A program made the position numbers and the translations under genes. Source: Ectocarpus siliculosus (Eukaryota > Sar > Phaeophyceae > Ectocarpales > Ectocarpaceae). Taken from it: a stretch of DNA of 64,000 bases. The notes under the pieces are model-generated. The model did not search any database. It had not been told where the DNA came from and was given only the letters and a program-made list of their open reading frames with translations. This document shows, one piece after another, positions 57,501-64,000 of this stretch. Positions within the stretch are counted from its first letter, which is position 1, and the number at the start of each line of letters is the position of its first letter. Where the stretch lies: contig FN649728.1 in assembly GCA_000310025.1 (NCBI GenBank), positions 5,502,761 through 5,566,760 of the forward strand, read 5' to 3'.

Positions 57501-60500
57501 ATTCCGGCTGGCCCCACAGGATTCGCTCCCGATCTACCTGCCCAGCCAGTCGTCACTCTCGCTGGAACCCCAGGACTCGCTCCCGGTATGTTGTCCCAGC
57601 TGCTTTCCCGCGGGTGATTTCGCCCATCACGGGCCGTTTCCCGGGAAAACGCCCCGCCGCCCCCAGGCGGCAGAGCCTCTCTCTGGCTTGGGACGGCAGC
57701 ACCGCCGCCCCTACTGGCATCGCCCGCCACGGCGTCACCAGGCTCCTTCCTCTTCAACTCCATCACTACGCTCATCAGCTGCGATAACTGGCCCTCCAGC
57801 CTCGCAATCACCGGATCCTCGGCGTGTTGCTGTTGCGTGGCTGAGGTCTCTTCCCCCAGCCCTGCGACGGAACCGCTGTCCGACGCAGACATGACCCGAT
57901 GCGGCTATCCCTCGAGGGACAATCAATCTAAACTCTAGAGTGTTTGTCGGCCGTACTCCGCGTACTTATCGGGTATTGTTTGTGTAGTGTATTAACTTCA
58001 GACGATGAGGCAACGCCCGTACCCAGGGCGCTGTCGTGCTCAGAGAGGAGGAGTGGCAGCAGGGCTGCTGCACACAACAAAAGGGGGCCCCGGTGCATCA
58101 TCACCGTACCCCTACCTAAAAGGTTCTACACCATCTGCGTCACACTTGTACGTACGGCTAACATATCCAAACCATGTCCGTAGACCCACGAACATACATA
58201 CATACATATGTGTTCTTTCGCAGCACCACACATACACTCGCCCGAACGTAGGAAGCCACTGCTGCAAAGAGCAGAGGGCAGCAAAAGGGAGGGGTGTTGC
58301 AAGCCCTGTGCCGAAGCCCAGATATCGAGGATATCGTGGTTGCTCCGTCTCCCAACAATTTGAAAATCGTTCCCATGATCCAGCAGTCATTGTGTCAGCA
58401 GCTTCAACGAACGCTACTGTTCGTGATAGTTGCTGCTGTGTGTCGACAGAGTAACGTAGAACACTGATAGGACAGTTCAAATGACGGGATTGTCGTTTTG
58501 TAGGAATGTTCCTGGAATGTTCTTCGTGGGTGGTGCATAGACCCGAGCGTGTTCTCGGTATGTCGGATAGTACATTGGTCCGAGTTCCGTGTTTGTGCGT
58601 TGGTCGAGCGACATGGCTGGTGCTGTGGCGCTCGCGCACCCAGTCCACTCTACCTTTTGACCGGTTCTCCTGGTCCAAGGTCTCATCAATACAACATCAT
58701 TGAAGCCACGAGTTTACCAACACGCTATAGCGCATCAGTCGACTGCTGCTTGTCCCCCGGGACTGTACGTCAAGACTGAACGGAGGAAGATTGATCACCT
58801 TGCTTCGTGATGAGTGGGCCTGCTGGGGATCATGTGGATGACTCACCTCCGGGTGATTCGCATGGTGTCATTGGTGGTTAGAGACTGGATTCGATTGAGA
58901 CACAGTTGTCCCAGCTCACGAGCACGCAAATACAGCAGTACCACCAACTAACTGGACATTGGCTGCAGCTAGATAGAATACATCGCACAAATATGCAGCA
59001 TGCGGCACTAGGTACATTTACATAACTGGAAAATAGCATGGACTACTTCCTGCTCATCACCTTCCCATGCGCAAAAAACAAACTACACGACACGTCAAGA
59101 TGCAAGTCTACATACTTCGTACGAAGAATTTTGTATGGGACTCTGACTTGCCCATCACCTTTCCATGCGCGAAGAATTTTGCCCAAACACGCCACAAGGT
59201 TAGTCTACATACGAAGGATGGACCCCTTCCTGAGCATCACCTTCAAATGAGCGAAACATCATCGCACAAATACGTCACGATTTAAGTCCACACCCTCAGC
59301 ATGGACCCCTTTCTTTCTCTTCATCACCTTCCGACGCGCGCAAAGCCCCAAACACTTACCGTCTACCAAGACGCAGGGGGCGGAAACCGAGTCGGAGCAG
59401 ACAAACCCGGACGCGATGATGAGGGCGGAACAGCACTGGGAGGCGTCTATCCCGGCGATGGTCCCGCAGCCCTCGCCGCCGCAGGAGTCGCCGCAATCCA
59501 GGGGGCAACACACGTCCGTGTCGGGGTCCTGTACCCCTGTCTGACCGTTATCGCAGACCGAGTCGTTCGAGGCGGCGGCTGCGCATCAAGAGCGGGGAGG
59601 AGGGCGCGCGGGGGGGGGGGGTGTACTCATAGTCGTTCATGCCGTAGTCGTTTGACCATTGACCTCGCATCCCTACAAAGCCGGGACGGAGCACGCCGGG
59701 TTCTCACCGGACCAGGCTCTCACATCACCAAGCGCGAAGCGCCGTGAGGTATTCGGCGAGTCGCATGAAGGGTGAGCTGCATCCTGCTAAGGGTGTTCGG
59801 CATCTTGTGTTTACTTCCTTGCGTACGGATGACAGCTACGTATGACTTAATTTATGTTCTGGTGCTTTCACTTCCAGAGACAGTTGAAAGCACTGTGTAA
59901 CTGCCTCGAGGAAGCTTGACCATTTTAACACAACGTGGTACGATCATCCCCCGTTGCGCGGAGTGAGGTTTCTCGACCCCGCACAACATGATCTACTCGA
60001 CCCCCATTATGGTTACCGCCAAAAAAAAAAAACCGAGGTAATAAAAAAAACCGGTAACCTGGTTGCCTAGTTCACGAAGTGAATTGGCTTGTTTTACAAC
60101 GTCGTTGCCCAAGCGACGAAAACCCAACCCCGATGACAAACACCGGCGGGGGGGGGGGGGGGGGTACTCATAGTCGTGCATGCCGTAGTCGTTAGACCAT
60201 TGACCTCGCATCCCCACAAAGCCGGGACGGAGCACGCCGGCTTCGCACCGGAACAGGCTCTCACATCACCAAGCGCGAAGCGTCGTGAGGTATTCGACGA
60301 GTCGCATGAAGGGTGCCCTGCATCTTGCTATGGGTGTTCGGCATCTTGTGCATACTTCCTCGCGTACGAATGACAGCTGCGTATGACTTAATTTATGTTC
60401 TGGTGCTTTCACTTCCAGAGACAGTTGTAAGCACTGTGTAACTGCCTCTGTAAAACCACCAAACAAAAAACCAGAGGTAAAAAAAAAAGCGGTAACATGG

Positions 60501-62961
60501 TTGTCGAGTTCACGAAGGGAATTACCTTGTTTTACAACGTCGTTGCCAAGCGACGAGAACCCAACCCCGATGGCAAACACCGGGGGGGGGGGCGTGTTTT
60601 ACAACGTCGTTGCGAAGCGACGAAAACCTAACCCCGATGGCAAACACCGAGGGGGGCGGGGGGGAGTCGTGCGTGCCGTAATCGTTAGACCATTGACCTC
60701 GCATCCCTACAAAGCCGGGACGGAGCACGCCGGCTTCGCACCGGACCAGGCTCTCACATCACCAAGCGCGAAGCGCCGTGAGGTATTCGGCGAGTCGCAT
60801 GAAGGGTGCGCTGCATCCTGCTAGGGGTATTCGGCATCTTGTGTTTACTTCCTCGCGTACGGATGACAGCTGCGTATTACTTAATTTATTTTCTGGTGAT
60901 TTCACTTCCAGATACAGTTGTAAGCATTGTGTAACTGCCTCGAGGATGCTTGACCATTTCAACACAACGTGGTGCGATCATCCCCCTTGCGCGGAGTGAG
61001 GTTTCTCGACCCCGCACAACATGATCTACTCGACCACCATTATGGTTACCGCCAAAAAAAAACAGAGGTAAAAATAAAAACGGTTGCCTGGTTGCCGAGT
61101 TCACGAAGTGAATTGGCTTGTTTTACAACGTCGTTGCCAAGCGACGAGAACCCAACCCCGATGGCAAACACCGAGGGGCGGGGCGGGGGGTGGAGGAAAA
61201 GAGGAACCGTCAAGTCGAATCTTGCGTACGCAGGACGTTGTCGGTCGCCACAATGTGTGGGCGTATCGTAAGGTATTATCCCTGTTCGTGTGACTCCAAC
61301 GAGATTCGAACCCGCGCCCAAACGTCAGAAGGGCACGAGGAAACCTCACTCAGCTTCAATTGTGTATGTACCGCCAAAGAAAGAACACAACAAAAGGTGG
61401 CCATGGCGGCGGATTCCGCAAGCAACCCACGCCTCGAGCAGGGCTTACCGGTCGTGATGATGCACGGCGCAGCCATAGAAACTTCGCAAAGGGTTCCGGA
61501 CTCTGTGATCTCGGTCGCGCAGCAGTCGGCCGACGTGAGGCTAGACGTGTTGGCCGGGGTGCAACCGACGCCGCCGCAGAGTCCGCATTCCTCCACACAG
61601 CTTCGCGCACGTACGCGATGTTGTTTGCACGCCAGGCGATGCATGCGTGGGAGTTTGGTTACAACGTTAATTCACTTACAGGCGTAGGGATGCGCACACG
61701 GGAGGACGCACTGGAGCAGACAAGACTCCAGAGTATTTACCAACACCAAAAAAAAAAGAAGAGAGAAGCGAGGGAAACAAGAGCAACTGGCCAAGCAGCA
61801 CCAGCAGATGCTACGATTCGCATTACATGAGCACGGCACCCACCTACCGTCCATGCGACAAACGATACGCACACCACCCCGTACTACCAGCACTCGTCTA
61901 CCGATCAGCCTTTCGGCTCGCGCTGGGGTCTTCCACACGGGGAGTGATCCATGCACGCTTGGTGAGGCACACGACCGTGGGTTTGGCGACGACTGACGAC
62001 GCCATCGCCGACGACAAACACTGCAGGACTCCCGTACACTGCTCTACACGCACCAGGCGTCCAGGCTGGTCGACTGGATACCCTCGAGTCCGTTGCTGCA
62101 CACGGCTCCTGTTGTGATCGTCACCGTCGTTGTTGTAGAGAAGGCAAGAGTAGTCCCAGACGTGCCAAAAGTCAAGACGACATAGGAAGGTGGTGAGGAG
62201 AATACAGTATTCCACGGGTTGCTGTCATGGTTTGGCTAGACAAGCTATGACCGCAACCATCAGCAATATTTTGGTACCAGGTAAAAAACAACACAACAAA
62301 CACAGGTACAGCCGCCGTGGGCATATATAGGCGGAGGGTTGGGGGGGGAGGCCCAAGCACAAAATTCTGTCTCACTGTCCAACCGATGCTGTTTACAATA
62401 ACGGCCACGTTGCTGCAGGTTATCGTCAACCTGGAGAATGACACGGATACGAAGACTGTCAAGTGTTCGAGGAAACGAGTGTCACAAAACAGAGGTAGTA
62501 TTTTAGTACAGCTGTTTCCCCCCGCACCAAGTACGTATGAATAGTAGTTCAAACTCCGACGACCAAAGAGGTCAGCCAAATAAATTAAACAGCCAAGTAA
62601 AATCTTTTCATTTGTCCTGCAGGCCTCGTCACCTCAGAAAAAACGAAATCATATACATCTGGGTTACAGCAGTATCGTGATTTTCCTTGTTGAAAGCCAA
62701 CATTAACGCCAAAACAGCCACGGAAACTTCAGTAAGGTTGGTATAGATCCATCCACAAGCGAACTCAAGGGTAACGACGGCCTGCGCTTCGGGTAAATGT
62801 GCACACACTAGTACTTTGGTGGTATCATTTTTTATTCGAACTCAATAGTACTGCTGTTGTAGCGGATGAGCAGCCGTCTCACCTGCGGGAGTCATGGTGC
62901 CCACGAGAAGCGCGATGGCCACGCACACCAGAGCGGTGAAGCTCATCGCCTTGCCCAACAT
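44337..62961 (-). CDS. Candidate modular type I membrane protein gene (exon set)
   Basis: Minus-strand exons sharing phase-1 borders. They are: signal exon 62883-62961; Cys-rich exons 61449 to about 61600 and 59360-59578; six stalk exons between 48841 and 51961 plus a related one at 48676-48718; and transmembrane exon(s) at 44337-44590 and/or about 47680-47640. The order signal, Cys modules, Ser/Thr/Pro-rich stalk, membrane helix, tail makes biological sense for a surface protein. Introns hold a copia element (52831-58194), a LINE fragment and repeat clusters. The acceptor of the 61.5-kb exon does not fit phase 1, and two candidate ends exist, so this may be two genes or a partly dead locus. 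The join is inference. Confidence 0.4.
45072..46155 (+). mobile_element. 5'-truncated LINE, RT C-terminal part, one frameshift
   Basis: Two plus-strand frames (45072-45434 and about 45480-46155) together cover the end of a LINE ORF. The first has AQMKAAKIILGCSKRT and SNAAVRAELGIQSLRSGRD, the usual post-RT 'ILG ... naavraeLG' block. The second has CDCGFECEDRVHVVAECPWY, the CX2C..HX4C-like motif common at LINE ends, then basic sequence. A frame change lies between them near 45440-45480, so it is dead. The RT core is missing. Its last 70 bases resemble the 0.5-kb repeat family that follows it. Confidence 0.7.
46160..47165 (+). repeat. ~0.5-kb repeat family, two tandem units
   Basis: Units about 46165-46720 and 46725-47160 are joined at C-runs. 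Each carries CAGTTACACWGTGCTTACAA, AAGTGAAAGCACCAGAAAAT, GAATACCTCACGGCGCTTCG, GGTGAGAACCCGGCGTGCTC and ends GGTCAATGGTCTAACGACTA, a tRNA A-box-like string, then poly-C. The same family lies inverted at 59600-61195. Confidence 0.8.
47350..47406. repeat. CTAT/CTGT microsatellite
   Basis: Short TATC/TGTC run at about 47377-47407. Confidence 0.7.
47500..48085 (-). CDS. Possible stalk exon and alternative transmembrane/tail exons
   Basis: A minus frame ending near 47865 reads a Ser/Thr/Pro/Asn-rich stretch (STPNPTRPPGIDS, STYAPNTFPPTAGSNSTEP) then DPDSE with a phase-1 donor GAAG|GTAAGG. About 170 bases on, RLVAVVTVSIAAVAV is a short membrane helix, preceded by CTTCGCAGGGAG as possible acceptor. 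A neat short intron (GTAGAC ... CTCTCCTACAG) would then lead to a basic tail and a stop. This could be the true end of the modular gene or of a paralogue. The acceptor phases are ambiguous. Confidence 0.35.
48175..48224. repeat. 18-bp hairpin with tRNA-like arm
   Basis: AAGCACGATGACCACTAG (48175-48192) pairs with 48207-48224 with one mismatch. The arm reads CTAGTGGTCATCGTGCTT on minus, an A-box-like string. Confidence 0.7.
48444..48521. repeat. Related foldback element
   Basis: GTTGAAAAGCACGAT (about 48446) and its inverted partner ATCGTGCTTCTCAAC (about 48506-48520) bound a 75-base foldback with an inner hairpin. Same arm family as 48175-48224. Confidence 0.6.
48676..48718 (-). CDS. Diverged stalk exon (phase 1-1)
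   Basis: On minus, acceptor CTGTTACTGAG|AT and donor CCGTCG|GTGAGT bound a short open exon reading VTAAPTVAGTGGGTV. Composition, donor and phase match the six exons of the adjacent array, so it is probably an older member. The acceptor choice is tentative. Confidence 0.45.
48841..48969 (-). CDS. Stalk exon, array unit 1 (129 bp)
   Basis: Minus-strand exon between acceptor TTTGCAG|CC and donor CGTCG|GTGAGT, phase 1 at both ends, open. Codes Ala/Ser/Leu/Pro/Thr repeats of the form SATLAP/GATLAP, closing with GAGNV. Longest of the six by one 18-bp unit. Confidence 0.65.
49456..49566 (-). CDS. Stalk exon, array unit 2 (111 bp)
   Basis: Same borders and phase as unit 1; 37 codons' worth; open on minus. 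The plus strand of the same segment carries a stop shortly after it, which does not affect the minus reading. Confidence 0.65.
50056..50166 (-). CDS. Stalk exon, array unit 3 (111 bp)
   Basis: Same borders and phase, open on minus. A substitution that makes a stop on plus is an ordinary His codon on minus, favouring minus as the coding strand. Confidence 0.65.
50664..50774 (-). CDS. Stalk exon, array unit 4 (111 bp), altered donor
   Basis: Open on minus with the same acceptor and phase. The donor reads GTTAGT in place of GTGAGT, so splicing of this unit may be weaker. Confidence 0.6.
51262..51354 (-). CDS. Stalk exon, array unit 5 (93 bp)
   Basis: Same borders and phase, open, shorter by exactly one 18-bp unit, keeping frame. 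Confidence 0.65.
51851..51961 (-). CDS. Stalk exon, array unit 6 (111 bp)
   Basis: Same borders and phase, open on minus. First of the array in transcription order. Confidence 0.65.
52325..52700 (+). mobile_element. ~360-bp SINE-like repeat, copy 1
   Basis: Near-identical to 63638-64000 in the same orientation. Contains GGTGTAGTGGCAAAGTCG (A-box-like) and GCAGCCGTTCGCACC (B-box-like) about 35 bases apart, then GCGCTAACCGGCTGACCAAA, which also heads the 145-bp repeats at 24.4 and 31 kb. Copy 2 runs off the window. Confidence 0.65.
52811..52830. repeat. TACA microsatellite, copia target site
   Basis: (CATA)n run that continues at 58195-58208 on the other side of the copia element. The element inserted into this microsatellite, and TACATA is present at both edges. 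Confidence 0.85.
52831..53084 (-). repeat. 3' LTR of the young copia element
   Basis: 254 bp, identical by eye to 57941-58194. Confidence 0.9.
53395..57282 (-). pseudogene. Copia Gag-Pol frame of the young element
   Basis: About 1,300 codons. Gag UBN2-like (QALMKKMFRFTIPAHSNSNP, LREKGLNADTPFVLAHFVDA); two knuckles (CFRCGEKGHQAAAC and CEKCLGYGHDKSKC); protease VADTGATNHMF; integrase HCAHGHSHEVLL ... CMGCSTAK with VFVDLSGKA, VVRSDNGGEFF and YNGVAERAL; a Ser-rich linker from CTG/GCT repeats (about 54540-54650); and RNase H (VYVDASYADAEDRRSVSG, SSTEAEYIAAGE, EDNQGAMALVQNP, KHIDVRYHFIRG). Copia order. Treated as an element fossil, not a host gene. A 149-codon frame (57443-57892) precedes it in the leader. 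Confidence 0.8.
54540..54645. repeat. CTG/GCT trinucleotide repeats
   Basis: Runs of GCTGCTGCT coding poly-Ser on minus in the copia linker. Confidence 0.85.
57941..58194 (-). repeat. 5' LTR of the young copia element
   Basis: 254 bp, identical by eye to 52831-53084; TACATACATA follows. Confidence 0.9.
58210..59030. other. Presumed intron, nothing recognised
   Basis: No gene or repeat family that I can place. Overlapping open frames of 65-190 codons without motifs. Confidence 0.35.
59037..59345. repeat. Degenerate ~85-bp tandem repeats
   Basis: About four imperfect copies of GGACTACTTCCTGCTCATCA / CCTTCCCATGCGC, starting near 59040, 59140, 59218 and 59300. Ends just before the donor of the Cys-rich exon. 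Confidence 0.6.
59360..59578 (-). CDS. Cys-rich module exon (phase 1-1)
   Basis: Acceptor TTGATGCGCAG|CC, donor GACG|GTAAGTG, 219 bp, phase 1 at both ends. Reads VCDNGQTG, then DVCCPLDCGDSCGGEGC, GIDASQCC, SGFVCSDSVSAPCVLVD. The CC-x3-CG-x2-CGG-x-GC ... CC ... C ... APC pattern is a compact disulfide module of the kind seen in secreted stramenopile proteins (recalled, not searched). A sister exon lies at 61449-61600. Probably extracellular; ligand unknown. Confidence 0.6.
59600..61195 (-). repeat. ~0.5-kb repeat family, about three units, inverted to the 46-kb cluster
   Basis: Units start near 59620, 60163 and 60665, separated by G-runs; the middle unit is shortened and a stub lies at 60595-60660. 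Contents match 46160-47165 in reverse: TGCATGCCGTAGTCGTTAGA, CACGCCGGCTTCGCACCGG, GTTTTACAACGTCGTTGCCA. Lies in the intron between the two Cys-rich exons. Confidence 0.8.
61286..61318 (-). repeat. tRNA B-box-like remnant
   Basis: On minus reads GGGCGCGGGTTCGAATCTCG then TTGGAGTCACAC, nearly the same as 4029-4056. Likely the tail of a tRNA-derived repeat. Confidence 0.4.
61449..61600 (-). CDS. Cys-rich module exon, sister copy
   Basis: Reads CVEECGLCGGVGC, SLTSADCC, ESGTLCEVSMAAPCIITT with a phase-1 donor ACCG|GTAAGC. Cysteine spacing and the closing (A)APC match the module at 59360-59578. The 5' border is unclear: the nearest AG gives phase 2, so the exon may start differently or be damaged. 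Confidence 0.5.
61640..62870. other. Presumed intron, nothing recognised
   Basis: Short A-run at 61748-61758 and unassigned open frames. No motif found. Confidence 0.35.
62883..62961 (-). CDS. Signal-peptide exon
   Basis: ATG at 62961, 26 codons (MLGKAMSFTALVCVAIALLV then GTMTPA) and a phase-1 donor GCAG|GTGAGA. Positive N-region, 15-residue hydrophobic core and small residues before the likely cleavage site. It suits the first coding exon of the Cys-rich protein encoded downstream on the minus strand. Confidence 0.55.
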
Positions 62962-62969
62962 GATGACGA

Positions 62970-63630
62970 CAAGGGGTGGTCGGTCTGAGGGCGTGTGGAG
63001 AAAAAAAAACTGGACGGAGGGCCAAGAGCAGCAGCAGTAGCGGTCCGGGGAACGGATGACGTAAATCTTTGAGAAAACGAGGATTTCCAGTGTTGGACAG
63101 AAATTAACTGATTGAAGAAATCGCAGCAAAAACGATCACGGTGACGGGTGCAAGGGGGGTTTGGCGGCGAGGCCAGGACCACAAGGTGGCAGCATTTTAT
63201 TCCTCGTGAGCAGACAAACGGGAACCAGTACCCTTGCTTCCCAAGACAAACGTGTATTGGGAAAATGATGGGAAAAACATGTTTTATTCTGTCCGGTGGC
63301 CACGCAAGGCGCTTGCAGCAGTTGTGCGAGTTCCTCGGATTCCTGCATTAAGCAAGGCAAAATATGTCTCGAAACACCCGGGTGAGGTGTGTTGTGATTA
63401 CCACGGCGGCTTTCGAAGAACACTCTCAAGTGCGCAGCAGCAGCGAACTTTGGCTTCCGTGTTCCAGGGGAAGTATATTGCAGGCCAACTGGTACTTCAA
63501 AAATACCATACGGAAAAAACCGCCGGGAGGCGGAGGAACAACAGAGTACAGCAGTAGATGGCCCGACACCACACCGCGGACGCATGACTGACAGGTTGTG
63601 TCAATCTGCCGAGGCCGATCAAGGCCAGGC
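62970..63630. other. No recognisable gene; possible promoter side
   Basis: Upstream of the signal exon on minus. No clear promoter element. Open frames lack motifs. Confidence 0.3.
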
Positions 63631-63637
63631 AGTTGCA

Positions 63638-64000
63638 GCAGTAGCCTCGGCGACACGCATACCCCTTGCACAGAAACAGCAAAGGGGGAAGGTGTCTAGC
63701 TAGCGCCGAGAGGTGGGGTAGTCAGAAGTTGGGGTGATGAAGTAAGTAATGAAGAGGCAGCAGGCTGCCTTTTTCCGAAGTTCTGGCCCAAGTTCGAACC
63801 GAGGAGCGCGTTACATACTGCTTCCCACACATTTCAACTGAATCTTCAGGCGTTCTGACTGATCATTGATTGATCATTTGCAAATGCTGGTGTAGTGGCA
63901 AAGTCGTGGAGTTGCCGCCCTGCAGCCCTTCGCGCCGTGTATTGGCAAGTCCATAGGTAGGTGTGTCTAGAATATTAATTAGCACCCGCGCTAACCGGCT
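63638..64000 (+). mobile_element. ~360-bp SINE-like repeat, copy 2 (runs off window)
   Basis: Direct repeat of 52325-52695 with few differences, including the A-box-like GGTGTAGTGGCAAAGTCG. Truncated by the window end. Confidence 0.65.

Larger units (their letters stand above)
52831..58194 (-). mobile_element. Very young Ty1/copia-type LTR element
   Basis: LTRs 52831-53084 and 57941-58194 are each 254 bp with TGTTTGTCGG...CACGAACA ends, and look identical by eye. Target is a TACA microsatellite (TACATA at both edges). The element reads on minus; a purine-rich tract abuts the left LTR. One long frame carries Gag, knuckles, protease, integrase and RNase H. Not all of pol is recognisable, so I judge it not whole, with about one major break; with identical LTRs it must have been moved very recently by relatives. 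It sits in a presumed intron of the modular membrane-protein gene. Confidence 0.85.

Noticed and set aside
60085-60110. GTTTTACAACGTCGT, matching a stretch of lacZ alpha used in cloning vectors
   Set aside because: The match is only about 15 bases, sits inside a multi-copy genomic repeat found at both 46 and 60 kb, and its flanks do not match the vector.

Overview
The window looks like part of a draft scaffold from a multicellular stramenopile, most likely a brown alga of the Ectocarpus type. This is inference from style: intron-rich genes with short phase-matched exons and GT..AG borders, secreted PC-esterase-like and Cys-rich modular proteins, a DNA-transposon, LINE and copia load, CAG- and TACA-type microsatellites, and two runs of N. 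No bacterial-style operon, rRNA, intact tRNA or CRISPR array was seen.

Layout. 1-6.7 kb: no gene recognised; dominated by degenerate arrays of the palindrome-rich word CCATGG/CATGAA. 6.7-13.2 kb (minus): the best host gene, a secreted PC-esterase/SGNH-type protein in eight phase-consistent exons, with a Glu-rich stretch at a 100-N gap. 13.2-24.5 kb: a truncated LINE, a perfect-TIR Harbinger-like non-autonomous element with internal coding-like repeats, a broken pogo-like transposase, repeat clusters and a possible sperm-tail PG-rich exon. 24.7-29.2 kb: a young non-autonomous LTR element carrying one Gag-like zinc-knuckle frame. 32.1-40.3 kb: an older broken copia element whose right LTR holds an 866-bp insertion. 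40.5-42.9 kb: tRNA-headed SINE-like repeats, large palindromes and the second N gap, then a second copy of the 866-bp repeat. 44.3-63.0 kb (minus): what I read as pieces of one or two modular membrane-protein genes. There is a signal-peptide exon, two Cys-rich module exons, an array of six nearly identical symmetric Ser/Thr/Ala/Pro-rich exons, and one or two terminal transmembrane exons. Its introns hold a LINE fragment, two clusters of a 0.5-kb repeat and a very young copia element (52.8-58.2 kb).

The most notable signal is the six-unit exon array at 48.8-52.0 kb. All six exons are phase 1-1, open on the minus strand, share the same TTTGCAG acceptor, and differ in length only by 18-bp (six-codon) steps. 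With the Cys-rich modules and membrane exons, also phase 1, this looks like a gene that grows by duplicating whole exons, producing extracellular stalk length variation.
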